This document shows positions 28,593-42,000 of a DNA stretch of 62,500 nt, one piece after another. Source of the DNA: Neocallimastix lanati (nom. inval.) (Eukaryota; Neocallimastigomycota; Neocallimastigomycetes; Neocallimastigales; Neocallimastigaceae); contig JACVTC010000067.1 in NCBI GenBank assembly GCA_016946835.1, forward strand, positions 72,501 to 135,000. Reading direction: 5' to 3'. The notes below the pieces were generated by a model. That model saw only the letters and a list, made by a program, of their open reading frames with translations. It was not told the origin of the DNA and made no database searches. The number at the start of each line of letters is the position of its first letter. Position 1 is the stretch's first letter. Both the position numbers and the translations under genes were made by a program.

Positions 28593-29869
28593 CAAAAAGA
28601 AAGAAATCTTTTTTTTTTTTTTTTTTTTCTAAACTAAAAACTATTGTTTCTAACTCATATTTTAGATTAAATTTTATATCATTTTAATTACATTTTAATA
28701 TATTTTGTTTAAATTTGTAATTTTTATTTATTATATTTAAACCAATTTTTTTTTTTTTTTTAAATATAATTTAAAATATATATATTGTTGTTAAGTATTA
28801 TGATATTGTATGAAAAATAAAAATAATGATATTAAAATTAATTTTTTAATAATAATAATAATAATAATAATAAAAATAAAAATAAAAATAATAGCTTTTA
28901 TGAATGGTTATGACATAAAGATATGATATAAAGTATCTTATGATTGAGTGTCTTGAATAATATTTTATATTGTTTGTATTATTATTGAAAAATCTTATAT
29001 ATAGCTTTTTTTTTTTTTTTCAAAAATATTTTTTGTTGGTATCATTTTTTGTTCTATTATATTTTTATAAAAATAATAGTATTCCAAAAAATTAATGTTT
29101 CTGGAAAAGAACAAAATTAAAGTTTATGTATAATATTAGACATAGACCATAATAATGTTACTACTAAAAATTATATATATGTATAATATATATCACTTAA
29201 TATTATATACATCATGTTTTTAATTTCTTATAAAAAAAATTTTTATCTTTTTTTTTTTTTTTTTTATCATTTTCTTTTTTCTATACTTAATTTATTATTA
29301 AATAATATTTTTAAGGTATTCAATAATTTTTTTACTTCATATTAACATAATTAACTTTTTAAATTCAATTGACATTTCCTCTTAATCAGTAACTAATTTT
29401 TTTTTTTTCATTTAGTATATAATTAATAATTATTTGGTTCTTCCATACCATTTAATATTGTATAATAATTTTAAATTATATTATTACATTTAAAGTTTAA
29501 CTTTTATGTCATTTTTTCTTATTTTTTTTTTTTTTTTTTTTAAAAAAAAACAAAAAAAAAGTTTTATCTATTAATTATTATTTTTTAACATTTAATATTG
29601 GAGCTATTTTTTTTTTTCCTAACCAAAAATAAATATATTGACTAAAAATATATATTAAATTATTATATACATTTATTTTAAATATAATTTTACTAATATT
29701 TTTATATTTAAATTATAAAAAAAAAAAAAAACTTTAATTATAAGAAACTTTAATTCTTAAAATTAAATATGTATATATAGTATTATAGAAAAAAAATAAA
29801 AGTAATAAAGAAAGTTTGGACACTCTAATACTTTTTAAATAAAATGTCAAAACCTTTCTTATTATATTA

Positions 29870-29903
<34 letters not shown>

Positions 29904-30691
29904 TATTGCCCATAATAAAATATAATAAAATTAATTTTAACATATTTATGTATAAATTTAGTAGTAAATATATATATATATTTTTTTTGGTCCATTGTTC
30001 ACTTTTCCTTTTTACTGTTCATAATAGTATACGTATAATAATTAAAAAGCTAATGTCTTAAAATAAAAATATTTGTCAATGTTATGAAAAATTTTTTATT
30101 ATAGTCCCAATTTTTGTGAATAAATAAAAAAAAAAAAATAATTAAATAAAATAATATATATACATTTATATTAGGAAATGTATAATTATAATATTACTTT
30201 ATAATAATTATTACTTTTTATTCATTTTTATCATTATATTTTCCATTATATTTTCTATTAGATCATCTATTTTTACTTGTATATTATTAATACTTTTTTT
30301 TTTTTTTATTATTTTTTATTTTTAATTATTTTTAATATTTATAAAATTTATTTTATTTATATATTAAAGATAAAATTCTTTTTTCATGATATGATAAATT
30401 GTAAAAAATATATATTTATGTATTTTATAATAATTTTTTTATAATAATACTATTAATTTAGTGATATATTAAGGAAATATTCTTTTTTTTTTTTTTTATT
30501 TTTGTGAATAAAGAAGAATACATATATTTATTATTAAATTGTATTATTATTTACAAAATAAGATATAGCAAATGTTTGTATTCGTTTTTAAATTGTAAAA
30601 GTATTTTATTTTTTTTTATTAATTACTATAATTTAATAATTATTAACTACATATAAATTTATAATTTCAACAAAACAGTCTTTTCACTTTA
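27368..30691. other. AT-rich intergenic DNA with a further TIR-like scrap
   Basis: At 27470-27505 the sequence ACGCCACATTGCGAAATGCA resembles the MULE terminal repeat, suggesting an older related insertion just outside the complete one. The rest is homopolymer-rich (poly-A 28542-28591, poly-T 28611-28628). From about 29750 onward it matches the flanking block repeated between Skp1-like copies (TTCATAATAGTATACGTATA near 30018). No gene seen. Confidence 0.55.
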
Positions 30692-31135
30692 TTATTCACT
30701 CATTTCTTGAACTCCATTTTCTTCATCATTCCCTAAATATTCTAATATTCTTTCAACAGTTTTACCTCTAAAATTACTAGCAATACGTCTGCAAGTTAAA
30801 TTTAAGAGATTCTTAATATCCAAAAAGTCAGCAGCAAGAGCAGTATCAAATAAATCTTTCTTAGTAAATCTTTCTAAGTATTCTGTATCCCAATTATCAT
30901 TATTTTCATAATAATTATGACCATATTCATCTGTATTATCGTTACGATGATACTCACAGTATTCAATAACTTTTTCTAAAATATTACCTGTAATCGTTAA
31001 AAGTGGAATATTTTCATTATTATCTTCATCAACATCTTCTAACAGATCATTTAAAAGTTTGGATTTTATAGCAACTTCTTTATCAACAGTGAAGACCCTA
31101 CCATCTTTAGATTCTAAATTAACCTGGATATCCAT
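30692..31135 (-). CDS. Skp1-like protein, intron-free (copy B, 147 aa)
   Basis: Single uninterrupted frame starting MDIQVNLESKDGRVFTVDKE. The BTB/POZ-like half is clear ([31 protein letters not shown]), and the Skp1 domain follows (FDTALAADFLDIKNLLNLTC, RRIASNFRGKTVERILEYL). The C-terminus is GNDEENGVQEMSE: the PEEEE segment with its proline and the Trp-containing tail are both absent. Intron positions of copy A (after ..ILKK and after ..KFLE) are continuous here. The most diverged member of the local family. It may be expressed as an unusual SCF adaptor or may be on the way to decay; the intact frame suggests some selection or youth. Confidence 0.8.
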   Translation of the reverse strand: MDIQVNLESKDGRVFTVDKEVAIKSKLLNDLLEDVDEDNNENIPLLTITGNILEKVIEYCEYHRNDNTDEYGHNYYENNDNWDTEYLERFTKKDLFDTALAADFLDIKNLLNLTCRRIASNFRGKTVERILEYLGNDEENGVQEMSE

Positions 31136-32673
31136 CTTGATTTTACTTTTTCTATAAATTTTTTAATTATTTATAAAATATAAATCAATTAATGTAATAA
31201 AAAAAAAATATTAATATTTTAATCTTTTTAAATTTCTTTATTAATATTTCTTTTTTAATTTTAATTGTAACACATTTCATTTTATATTATTTTAAATTAT
31301 TTTTATAGATCTATATAAATTTAATAATTTATCTATTTTAATATTTTTATCCCTTTTTCCTTTTATTTCTTTTTTTTTTTTTTTTTTTTTTTTAGTAAAT
31401 AATTTTAAATATAAAATTTAAATTTTTTAATTTACCTTTGAATAGTTTAATATATAATTTTATTAATATTTGTTAGAAATAGAGTTTAATAGAGCTTTAG
31501 ATTAATCATAATTCTTGTATAACTTTAATTATATATTTTATATTTTATTTAATCATTACCATTATATTGTGACATATAAAAATAAAGAGTTCAGATGATT
31601 TCATTAGATTTATGTGGATAAAACATAAATATTAATTACATGTAATAAATAATTTCATTTATTTTTATTTCGAAAAATTTCATTTTGTAAAAATTTTTTT
31701 AAAAGTTAATAAATAAATAAGTTAATAATAAAACAAATAAATACTATATGTAATTTAAATAAATAACTAAATAAATGAAAAATAAATAAATAAAATTATA
31801 ATATATATATAAATAAGATTAAAATTAAATTTTTTTTTTAAAAAAAAAAAAATATTTATACAATAAATTATAAAAATATATAACAATAAATATACATTAG
31901 AATTAAAGCTTTAAAAAAATAAAATGTTCTATCACACGTTTTTATAATTTTTCAAAATATAAATAAAACTAATAATAATTTTAAATATATAAAAAAAAAT
32001 AATATTAAAGATGCATAAAGATAATAATTTAAGTTATAATTATTAAATTTAAAAAAAAAAAAAAAAAAAAACAATATTTAAATAATTATTTGATTATTTT
32101 TTCATTTTTACACCTTTTAAATTCTTGCGCAGTATTTTTTATAAAATCTTAAACTTTAATAAAAAATATTTTAATATTTAGTAAAGATTAATAAATATTA
32201 ATAAATATATTTAATAAAAGAGATATTTATGGATAGTCTTATAAAAAAAAAAAATATTTTAATATATGGTTATATAGAATGTTTTTTAAAATTATTTCTT
32301 TTTTTTTTTAAATAAAAAAAAAAAGAGATAGTTGTAAATATAATTAAATATTATTATTATTTTTTTTTTTTTTAATATTTAAATATTGAAATATTTAAAA
32401 CTTTTATTTTATTAAATAAATAAAAATATAATAAAATAAAAAATATTAATTTAATTATTTATTATTTTTAAATTTTTTTATTATTTTCTTTAATATTATT
32501 TAAAATTTATTATTTATTTATTTTATTATTTATTTATCTACTGATTAAAATTATGCGAAATGCACCTTTTAGCGAAATGAAATTTTTCAAAAAATGTACT
32601 TCCTCTATTTTTATATTCTAATTATTGTTAAATTAAAAAAAAAGTAATTGATCCCAATTTAATTTCATTAAAA
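31136..32673. other. Upstream block shared by Skp1-like copies, then AT-rich DNA
   Basis: 31136-31440 aligns by eye with the DNA upstream of the other copies (TTGATTTTACTTTTTCT, AAATATAAATCAATTAATGT, then TTTATCTATTTTAATAT and a poly-T run). 32552-32586 has TGCGAAATGCACC and AGCGAAATGAAA, similar to MULE terminal repeats. No gene seen. Confidence 0.55.
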
Positions 32674-34215
32674 GATTAAGAGTCTCAGTTAGACTTTACT
32701 TTTTTACATATTTTAAGTGTATAGATTATTGTTAACACTGTTTTTAAATATTTTTATTAATTCCATAACATTTTAAAAAAATTTTTTTTTTTTTTTTTGA
32801 AATTTTAAAATTTTGAAATTTGAAATGAGTTTTGAAACAGATAAATTCATTTTGTAATAATTCCAATGGTTCCTTTTTTTAAAAAAGAAAAAAAAAACCT
32901 AAAAACTCGACATTAAAAGTAATTCTTATGATGTGTGGGAAATGAAAATAAAAATAAAAATAAGAACGTTATTACATATTAATATATTAATAAAATATAT
33001 TTCAAAAGATCAAATTGAAAAATATACAAACAACGTTGAAAAGTTCATGATGAAATACCTGAGTATGTTAATGTTATTTCATTAATATAGGTATTCAAGT
33101 TCAAATGTGTGTTGTTAGAAGGTAACATATCAAAAAAAGGAAAGCAAGATTTGTTGCTCGTAGATTCACACAACAATAACAATATGGAATTGATTTTAAG
33201 AAAACTTTCTCACCTACTTTTTTTAAAACAAGATACATTAAAAATAATGGTTACAATTACTTCTCAAAGAATAGTTGTAACATACATCAAACGGATATTT
33301 AGGCTGCTTATCTCAATACTAAATTAAATGAAGATATATATATGTATTTGACTGAAAGCGAAGAAATTGCAAATTAAATAAAGCCTTGTTTAGATTAAAA
33401 CAAAGCTGGACGTATGTGGGAATGATACATTAAATATGGTATTATTAAATCTTAAATTTACTAGATTATCCAATGAACCTTACCTATATGTAAAGAGAGA
33501 TTAAAATTGGAGATATCATTTGTTTATTAGTAGTATACGTAGATTCTGTTTTCTTTACTAGTAAAGACTCTGAAATACAAAAGATTAAAAATTTTTTGGA
33601 AAGAAAAATTTGAAATTACTGATATTGAACTCGTAGATTTTATTATTGGTGTAAAAATTTCGTTAAATGAAAGAATAGATTTTTTAATTCGTCAAAAGAG
33701 ATATTTAAAATAGTATTTTTAGAAAAATTCCTACTTTCTTTGGCATTTTTAAGTTTAATAAATTTAAAGATTAATATAGCAATTAAATTAATAATCCTTA
33801 ATTACTTATTAAAGATTTTGAATCTGTCGTGTTTTAAAATTAAAAATAATTTTATTTTTTCAATAGAATTGTTACAATAGATTCTGATTTAGGAGGTAAT
33901 ACAAAAACAAAAAACAAGAAGCTCGACCACAGGATTTTTAATGACAACAAATTCTGCTCCATCTAGTTAGTTATTCCAAATTGCAAAGAACTCTTGCATT
34001 ATCAACTACTGAAAGTGAATATTAGAGTATTAATGAATGCTCTCGTCATTGTCTTTGTTATATAAATTTATTCAAGGAATTAAATATCAACATAAAATGT
34101 ATAACAATTAACTCAGATAATAAAGCTACTATTTACAATTGCAAAAACGAAATCATTAATACAAAATTGAAACATACAGATTTTAAAATTTATTAAATAT
34201 ACAATAAAGAAATAA
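32674..34215 (+). pseudogene. Decayed Ty1/copia retrotransposon (second fragment)
   Basis: Starts with the primer-binding-like GATTAAGAGTCTCA (32674-32687). At 33144-33345 the frame reads KARFVARRFTQQ, FKKTFSPTFFKTRY and AAYLNTKLNEDIYMYLTE with stops, matching the reverse transcriptase of the intact copia. At 33516-33600 CLLVVYVDSVFFTSKDSEIQ matches LLTLYVDDILITGEDYEIK, with the second catalytic Asp changed to Ser. At 33992-34200 ALSTTESEY, FKELNINIKC, SDNKATIY and KLKHTDFKIY match RNase H. Many stops and shifts; most of gag, protease and integrase is missing. A poly-A run (34219-34261) follows. Confidence 0.85.
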
Positions 34216-34220
34216 TGCAA

Positions 34221-34265
<45 letters not shown>

Positions 34266-35107
34266 AACTTTAAAGTTAGAGAAAAGTTATAAAAAATAAT
34301 TAATTAATTAATAAATAAAAGTTATATTATTTTAATAAAATATACTTTATATTATTTCTATTATATATAAAAAATAATTAATTAATAAATAAATGGGATA
34401 TTTTTTTAATAAAATATACTTTTATTTATTTTATTTTTGTTAATACATTAAAAACACAAAAGAAATAATATAAAGTTTAAAATATTTATTTTATATTTTT
34501 ATTATATATTGATATTAAAATATATTTTATTATATTATGGCAACTTAGTATAATAAAATTTATTTTTAATATATTTAATTATATATAGAGAGATTTTATT
34601 ATCAGTCACAATTATTGCTAATGAAAAGAAAAGAAATTATTTTTAAATGATTTTTAATATATATTTTTTTTAACAATTTACCATATACCAGAGAAAAGAA
34701 TTTTATTTTTAATATATAAATAAGATAAAATTAATAAAATAAAATTATTTTTATGTATTTAATGATAATCAAATTAGCTGATCACACATATATGGCTTTT
34801 ATACTAATATTAGCATAAATTGGCATTCAAATACAAATTACAGATTGGACCTTTTATTAATTTTAATTTTTTTTTTTATGATAATACTATTAGTTTAGAG
34901 ACATATAAAGAAATATAGATAATTCCTTACAATAACTCTATTTAACAACACATATGTTAAATTATTACTTATAAAATAGAATATAATAAATATTTGTATT
35001 TATTTTTTAAGTTGTAAATTTATTTTTTTTTTTTACTATTAATTATTATATAGTTTATTACTTACAAAACTACATATAAAAATTTAAATTTCAGTAAAAC
35101 AACCTTT
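34216..35107. other. AT-rich intergenic DNA, no gene seen
   Basis: AT-rich. The last ~250 bp before the next Skp1-like copy resemble the 3' flanks of copies B and G (for example a TAAGTTGTAAA stretch). Confidence 0.5.
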
Positions 35108-35561
35108 TTACATTATTATTTTCTCTTTTTCTACTCCTTCTGGGTTTGAAATGTTAAAGTATCCTCTTAAAAATTCAACATTATTATCTCTGATAATTTT
35201 AGCAATATGTCCTCAAGTTAAATCTAAGAGATCCTTAATATTCAAAAAGTTAAGCAACAACAATGGTTTTATATAAATCTTCTTTCGTGGTAAATTTTTC
35301 TATGTATTCTTTATCCCAATCGTCATTATATTTATCACCATGAATATATTTATCAGTACTATCGTTACGATGATGTTCACAGTATTCAATAACTTTTTCT
35401 AAAGTATTACCTGAAACATTAGGAAGTGAAATATTTTCATTATCATTTTCATCAACATATTCTAATCTGTCTCTTAAAAGTTCGGATAGCATACCAACTT
35501 CTTTATCGATTGTGAAGACCCTACCATCACTAGATATTAAATTTGCTTTGATTTCAGTCAT
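35108..35561 (-). pseudogene. Skp1-like pseudogene (copy C)
   Basis: Starts MTEIKANLISSDGRVFTIDK and stays open to residue 103 (..LYKTIVVA). A one-nucleotide shift near 35255 then moves the Skp1 domain (NFLNIKDLLDLT) to another frame, and an in-frame TGA replaces the usual Cys codon (LTC to LT-stop) near 35218. Downstream remains readable as GHIAKIIRDNNVEFLRGYFN, then ISNPEGVEKEKIIM to the stop at 35108. The first ~90 residues are nearly identical to copy D at 36.5-37.0 kb, so duplication or gene conversion between them is recent. Confidence 0.85.
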
Positions 35562-35961
35562 CTTGATTTTACTTTTTTCTTTAAATTTTTACACAATATT
35601 TATGAAATATAAATCAATTAATGTAATATAAAAAAAATATTTTAATATTTTAAACTTTTTAAATTTCTTTATTAATTTTAATTGTATCACATTTCATTTT
35701 ATATAAATTTAAATTATTTTTATAGACCTACATAAATTTAATAATTTATCTATTTTAATATATTTATCTCTTTTTCCTTTTATTCTTTTTTTTTTTTTTT
35801 TTTTTTTTATTATCAAATAATTTTAAATATAAAATCTAAATTTTTTAATTTACCTTTTACCAAGGTCGGTATACACCAAAAACAAAAAATAAAAGTAATA
35901 ATAATTTACTATTGAATAGTTTAATAGATAATTTTATTAATATTTTTATATGAAAAAATTC

Positions 35962-36002
<41 letters not shown>

Positions 36003-36523
36003 TTAATTATATGAAAACTTTAATTCCTAATATTAAAATATTAAATGTATATATATATATATATTTTATAGTATTAAAAAAAAATACAATAAAAAAGTTT
36101 GGTTATTTTTATATAAAATATTCTAACTTTTCCTGTTATTATTTTCTCTTTTTTTTTTATCGCTAATGTTAAAAATATAAATTTATATTTAAATATTTAA
36201 ATATATATTTTTATTTTTTTATTTTTTTTTTTTTTTTGTCCATTTTCACTTTTTACTATTCATAATAATTTACATAGAATAATTAAAATGCTAATATCTT
36301 TTAAAATAAAACCAATTATTAAAGTAAAAAAAATAATATAAAATGAAATGTGTTAAATAAAAATTAATAAAAAAATTTAAAAGTTCAAACTATTAATATT
36401 TTTTTAATTTTATTAATTTATACACATTTATATTTTATAGGTATATATATCTTTTATATTTTTATTTTTATTTTCATTTTTATCCTTTTTAAATAATGAA
36501 ATTAGCATTCTGAAGTCTATTCG
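35562..36523. other. Inter-copy spacer of the Skp1-like array
   Basis: Contains the shared 5' block (TTGATTTTACTTTTT, poly-T, ACCTTTTACCAAGGTCGGTA at 35850-35870), a poly-A run (35958-35996) and the 3' block of the next copy (CATAATAATTTACATAGAAT). No gene seen. Confidence 0.65.
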
Positions 36524-36997
36524 TTATTCGTTCTCTCTCTTAATTTCTTCTTCTTCTTCTGGAGTGGAAACATTTTCAATATTAAAGAGAGCTCTAAGTT
36601 CTTCTAGCTTCTTACCTTTAATTATTTTAGCAACATGACCACAAGTTAAATCTAAAAGTGGTTTGATATTCATGTAGTTAGCAGCAAGGATAACTTCGTA
36701 TAAAACTTCTAAAACTTCATTAGGGGTTAATCTTTTTATGTATTCTTTATCCCAATCGTCATTATATTTATCACCATGAATATATTTATCAGTACTATCG
36801 TTACGATGATGTTCACAGTATTCAATAACTTTTTCTAAAGCATCACCTGAAACATTAGGAAGTGGAATATTTTCATTATCATTTTCATCAACATATTCTA
36901 ATCTGTCTCTTAAAAGTTCGGATTGCATACCAACTTCTTTATCGATTGTGAAGACCCTACCATCACTAGATATTAAATTTACTTTGATTTCAGTCAT
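36524..36997 (-). CDS. Skp1-like protein, intron-free (copy D, 157 aa)
   Basis: Open frame MTEIKVNLISSDGRVFTIDK to ..STPEEEEEIKRENE. The BTB/POZ-like half is nearly identical to copy C. The C-terminal half (ILAANYMNIKPLLDLTCGHV, AKIIKGKKLEELRALFNIEN) and 3' flank (TTTTTAAATAATGAAATTA) instead resemble intron-containing copy A, so this copy is probably a recombinant. It has an extra EVLEVLYEV segment before the Skp1 domain. The PEEEE proline is kept. A 7-bp duplication of ATTCGTT (+ strand, just below 36524) converts the Trp codon region into a stop, removing the WASEC tail that is still encoded in copy A. Confidence 0.82.
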   Translation of the reverse strand: MTEIKVNLISSDGRVFTIDKEVGMQSELLRDRLEYVDENDNENIPLPNVSGDALEKVIEYCEHHRNDSTDKYIHGDKYNDDWDKEYIKRLTPNEVLEVLYEVILAANYMNIKPLLDLTCGHVAKIIKGKKLEELRALFNIENVSTPEEEEEIKRENE

Positions 36998-37447
36998 CTT
37001 GATTTTACTTTTTTCTTTAAATTTTTACACAATATTTATGAAATATAAATCAATTAATATAATAATAAATATATTTCTTTAAATTTTTATACAATATTTA
37101 TGAAATATAAATCAATTAATATAATAATAAATATTTAATATTTTAAATTTCCTTCTTAAATTTCTTTATTAATTGTAATTGTAACCCATTTCATTTTATA
37201 TAATTTCAAATTATTTTTATACATCTATATAAATTTTAAGGGTTTATCTATTATAATATATTTATCCCTTTTATTCCTTTTTTTTTTTTTTTTATTATCA
37301 AATAATTTTAAATATAAAATTTAAACTTCTTAATTTATCTTTTACCAAGGACGGTTCACACAGAAAATAAAAAAAAAATAATAATAATATTTTTCTTTTG
37401 AATATTTTAATATATAATTTTATTAATATTTTTATATAAAAAATTAC

Positions 37448-37509
<62 letters not shown>

Positions 37510-38792
37510 AAAAAAGAAAAAAAAAAGAAAAAAAGTTACCTTTAATTAGAAGAAAACTTAAATTCTTAATATTAAAATATTAAATATATATATATTATAG
37601 TATCAAAGAAAAAAAAATTTAAAAAAAAAAAAAAAAAAAAATTGGTTATTCTTTTATTAAAATGTTTCCTATTATTATGTTTGCTTTTTTTTTTTTTTTT
37701 TTTTTTTTTATTGGTCATATCAAAAATATATAAAGTTTATAATTAAATATATATTTTTCTTTAGTCTATTTTGTCCCATTTTTAACGTTTTACTATTCAT
37801 AATAATTAATAGAAAATAGAATAAATAGAAAATTTATTCATAGAGTATAAATTTTATTTATTATTGAAATATTTATATAAAATTTGGTTGTTACAAATGC
37901 AAGAAATATAAATATAATATCTTTATTTATTTCTTATTAAATGAAATTTTAATATTATTTAAATTAATTCACAATTATTTAAATTTTAAAATTATGATAT
38001 GAAATTAAAAAAATAAAATTTTAAATTTATTAATTTACATAATATAACAAAAAAAAATTAAAAATTATTAATTTGATAGAAAACTCTTTAATGGTTCGAA
38101 TATTTCTTGAGAAGTTTTATTCTATTTATGATTATATGAAATTAATGTTTGTTAAATTGAAAATATAGAAGAAATTAGTAAATAAATTTGGCACAAAACT
38201 TTTGAAAAGAATATTTATATAGAATTATTCCTATTTTTATATTCTTAATTCTTTATAAACTATTTAATTAATTAATTTATTTTTATATTCTTGATTCAGT
38301 AAAAACTAATTAATTAATTAATTTATAAAGAATTATTCATATTTTTATATTCTTAATTCATTAAAAACTATTAAAGTATTTCATATAAAAGTATAAAATA
38401 AAATATATATTATAATAAAATATTAAAAATAAAATATTAAAAATAAAATATTAAAAATAAAATATTAATAATATAAAAAATTATAAAATATAATTAATAA
38501 TATAAAAAATTATAAAATATAATTAAAGTATTTCATATAAAAGTATAAAATAAAATATATATTATAATAAAATATTAAAAATAAAATATTAAAAATAAAA
38601 TATTAAAAATAAAATATTAATAATATAAAAAATTATAAAATATAATTAAAGTATTTCATATAAAAGTATAAAATAAAATATATATTATAATAAAATATTA
38701 AAAATAAAATATTAAAAATAAAATATTAGTAATATAAAAAATTATAAAATATAAAATATTAATATAAAATAATTAAATATTAATATAAAATA
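36998..38792. other. Spacer with shared Skp1 5' block, then AT repeats
   Basis: 37000-37360 is the block shared upstream of copies (a duplicated AATTTTTACACAATATTTAT segment, then ACCAAGGACGGTTCACACAG at 37344-37363). Poly-A with G interruptions follows at 37447-37535. No gene seen before the copia insertion. Confidence 0.6.
38360..38785. repeat. ~125-150-bp AT-rich tandem repeat, three copies
   Basis: Three copies begin TTAAAGTATTTCATATAAAA (about 38368, 38523, 38647), each followed by several TATTAAAAATAAAA sub-repeats. The intact copia element is inserted at its right end. Confidence 0.85.
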
Positions 38793-38965
38793 TGTCAATG
38801 AGTGAAGCTCAGATTAATTATTTTATATTATATATTTTATTTATTTAATAATATTTTATTAATAAAGAAGAATCATTTTCTAAATAATAATTATTACATG
38901 TATTTTATATTAATTTTATTTTATAATAAAGCATAATGTATAATTTTATTTACTATATTTTAACA
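38793..38965 (-). repeat. 3' LTR of the copia element
   Basis: + strand TGTCAATGAGTGAAGCTCAG ... ATATTTTAACA. Identical by eye to the 5' LTR. Confidence 0.95.
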
Positions 38966-39056
38966 TTCCCCCTACATTATGTCTTTATTAGAACTATTTT
39001 ATTTTATTAATTTTTTATTTTTATTTTATTTTTTTTTTTTTTTTTTATATTATATT

Positions 39057-42000
39057 TTAATTATCAAAAATTATATCGTTAAATTTCTTAATGTTAATAC
39101 CGAATACTGGTTTTGTTAAAGGATCAGCTAACATATCATTTGTGCTAATATATTCTAATTTTATATTCTTTTCTTTTATTTTTTCTTGAATAAATTTATA
39201 TCTAGTATCAATATGTTTGCATCTACCTTTAGCATTTTCATCTTCAGCTATTGCTATATAAGCTTTATTATCTACTTTTATTTTTATTAAGACATTCCTA
39301 TTAGTTATTTCTTCGAATAAATTTTTTAACCATATTCCATGTTTTGCGCATTCAGTAAGACTAACAAATTCAGCTTCAGCTGTTGATAATGTAACATTTC
39401 TTTGAATTTGTGATTTCCAGGAAATTGGACTATTTCCAAGTAAGAATATATATCCACTTACAGATCTTCTAGTGGCTTCATCATTAGCGTAATCAGCATC
39501 TGAAAATCCAACTAATCTATTTTTTCCATTATAGTATATTGATTTATTTATTGTAGATTTTAAATATTGTAATATCAGTAGCAATGCTTTATAGTCTATA
39601 GTTGTTGGATGTTCACAATTTCTTGATGCTTGGTTAACTGCATATGTAATGTCTGGTCTAGATTTTATTGCAATATATAATAATGAACCTAAAAGTGATT
39701 TATATTTTCCAACATCTACAGGTTTTGCATTTTTTCTTTCTTCATTTGAAATTTTTCTACATGGATATTTAATTATTTTAGTTTTATTCATATTATAATT
39801 ATTAATAATTTTATTTATATAATCTTCTTGATTTATTTTATAACCATCTTTAGTTTTATAAATATTTATTCCAATAATTTTTCTGGCATCAGATTCTTTT
39901 GAAATTGTATATTTATTTTTTAATTTCTTAATTATATTTTTGATTTCATAATCTTCACCAGTTATTAAAATGTCATCAACGTATAATGTTAATAACCCTA
40001 TTAATTTATTTCCTTTATTATATTTTCCAAATAAGCATTTGTCTGATTTATATTGTTTAAAGCCGATTGACTTTAAATAATTAGTGATTTCTTCATTCCA
40101 CATACGTCCAGCCTGTTTTAAACCATATAGTGCTTTTTTCAGCAACCATACTTTATTTTTATTATAATTTTTATCTCCTTTTGGAATTTTAACATAAATT
40201 GTTTCATTAAGGTCAGCATTTAAATATGCCGCTTTTATGTCTAATTGTTTTAAATTCCATTTATTTATTGAAGCTATTGCGATGGTAATTCTTAAACTAT
40301 CAGATTGTGCTGTAGGTGAATATGTTGAAATAAAATCTTCACCTTCCTTTTGCTGACAACCTTTTGCTACTAATCGGGCTTTTTTAGTATTATCATTTTT
40401 TATTGCTAAAACCCATCTTGTATCTATAATATTTGTATTTTTTGGTATATCATTAATATTGACTACCATCATTACATTTTTATCATACATATCTTTAATT
40501 TCATTTTTTATAGCTATGTTCCATTCTTTTGAATCTTTTGAAATCATAGCTTCTTCATATGTACTTGGACATTGTGTCATAATATTGAAAATTTTATGTT
40601 TTTTATTAATGTTTTTATTTTTGGATAATATTTCTTTTCTTATATTTAATGTTTGGGTGTCTGATTCATCGCCTGAGTCTTCATCATCTTGAATTCTTCT
40701 TTTTTTATTAATATCGCTATCTGAAAAATTGTTAATATTTTTTATATTATTGTTTATATTGTTATTATTATCATTAATATTATTATCATCAATATTATTA
40801 TTATTATAATTGATATTATTATTATTATTATTGATATTATTATTATTATTATTATTATTATTGATATTATTATTATTATTATTGATATTATTATTATTAT
40901 TATTGATATTATTATTATTATTATTATTGATATTATTATTATTATAATTATTGATATTAGAATTTGTCGATTGTATATTTGCACTTTCCCCCTCAATCGA
41001 TAAATTTGAGTAAATGAATAAAGAATCAATAGTTTTCGATGAGAAAAAGGAAGTGTCAATAGTACCAGGAATATCTTCCATGAAATAAACATCTCTAGCA
41101 GTAATGATAGAGTTTGTAGAAATATCTAAAATTCGGTACCCAGAAGAATTTTCAGGATAACCAAGAAAAATACCTTGTTTCGAATTATTTTCAAATTTAT
41201 TTGTTTTATGGTTATTAAAGAAAAATGCTTTACAACCGAATACTTTAAAATGAGAAATATCAACAGGTTTATTAAAGAATAGTTCATTAGGAATTTTAAA
41301 ATTAATACTAGAATGAGGATTTGAATTATATAAGAAGGCAGCACATTGAACGGCAGAATCCCAAAAATAAAGAGGTAATTTAGCAGAATTTAAAAGTGTT
41401 TTAGCACAATTATTTATTGTTTGATTTAACCGTTCAGCATGACCATTTTGTTGAGGATATCCAGGAATAGAGTGAATAAATTTAATTCCGTGATTATTTA
41501 AAAACGAAATAACATTTTTATTTATGTATTCAGTTCCATTATCAGATTTAAAAGTTTTAATTTGAATATTATATAAGTTCGAAGTTAATTTATAAAATTC
41601 AACAAATTTATCATAGACATCTGATTTATTTTTTAAAAGATAAATCCAACATTTGCGAGAAAAATCATCTAGAAAAGTTAGGTAGTAGTTATATCCTTGA
41701 AATGAAGTTTCTAGTTTACCCACAACATCAGTGTGAACCAATTCTAAAGGTTCAGTTGTGAAAGAATCAGAAGCAGAAAAAGATTTTCTCCTCAATTTAC
41801 TGATTTTGCATTTAGGACATTCTTTTTTATTGTGAAAAGAAGTATGCTTAATAATAAATTCTTTAATATTGTTATAATTATTGAAATGTCCTAACCTTGA
41901 ATGCCAAAGTGAATAATCTACATTGTGAATATTAAATTTTGAATAATTGTCATAATTATTACTTTGAATATCAACATTAATATTATTGATATTTGAAATA

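Noticed and set aside
33109-33327. 72-codon + strand open frame
   Set aside because: Out-of-frame reading of a decayed copia reverse transcriptase; the homologous reading is in another frame with stops.
40754-41092. Ile-rich minus-strand frame overlapping the copia polyprotein
   Set aside because: Shadow of the Asn-coding repeat in the integrase-RT linker.
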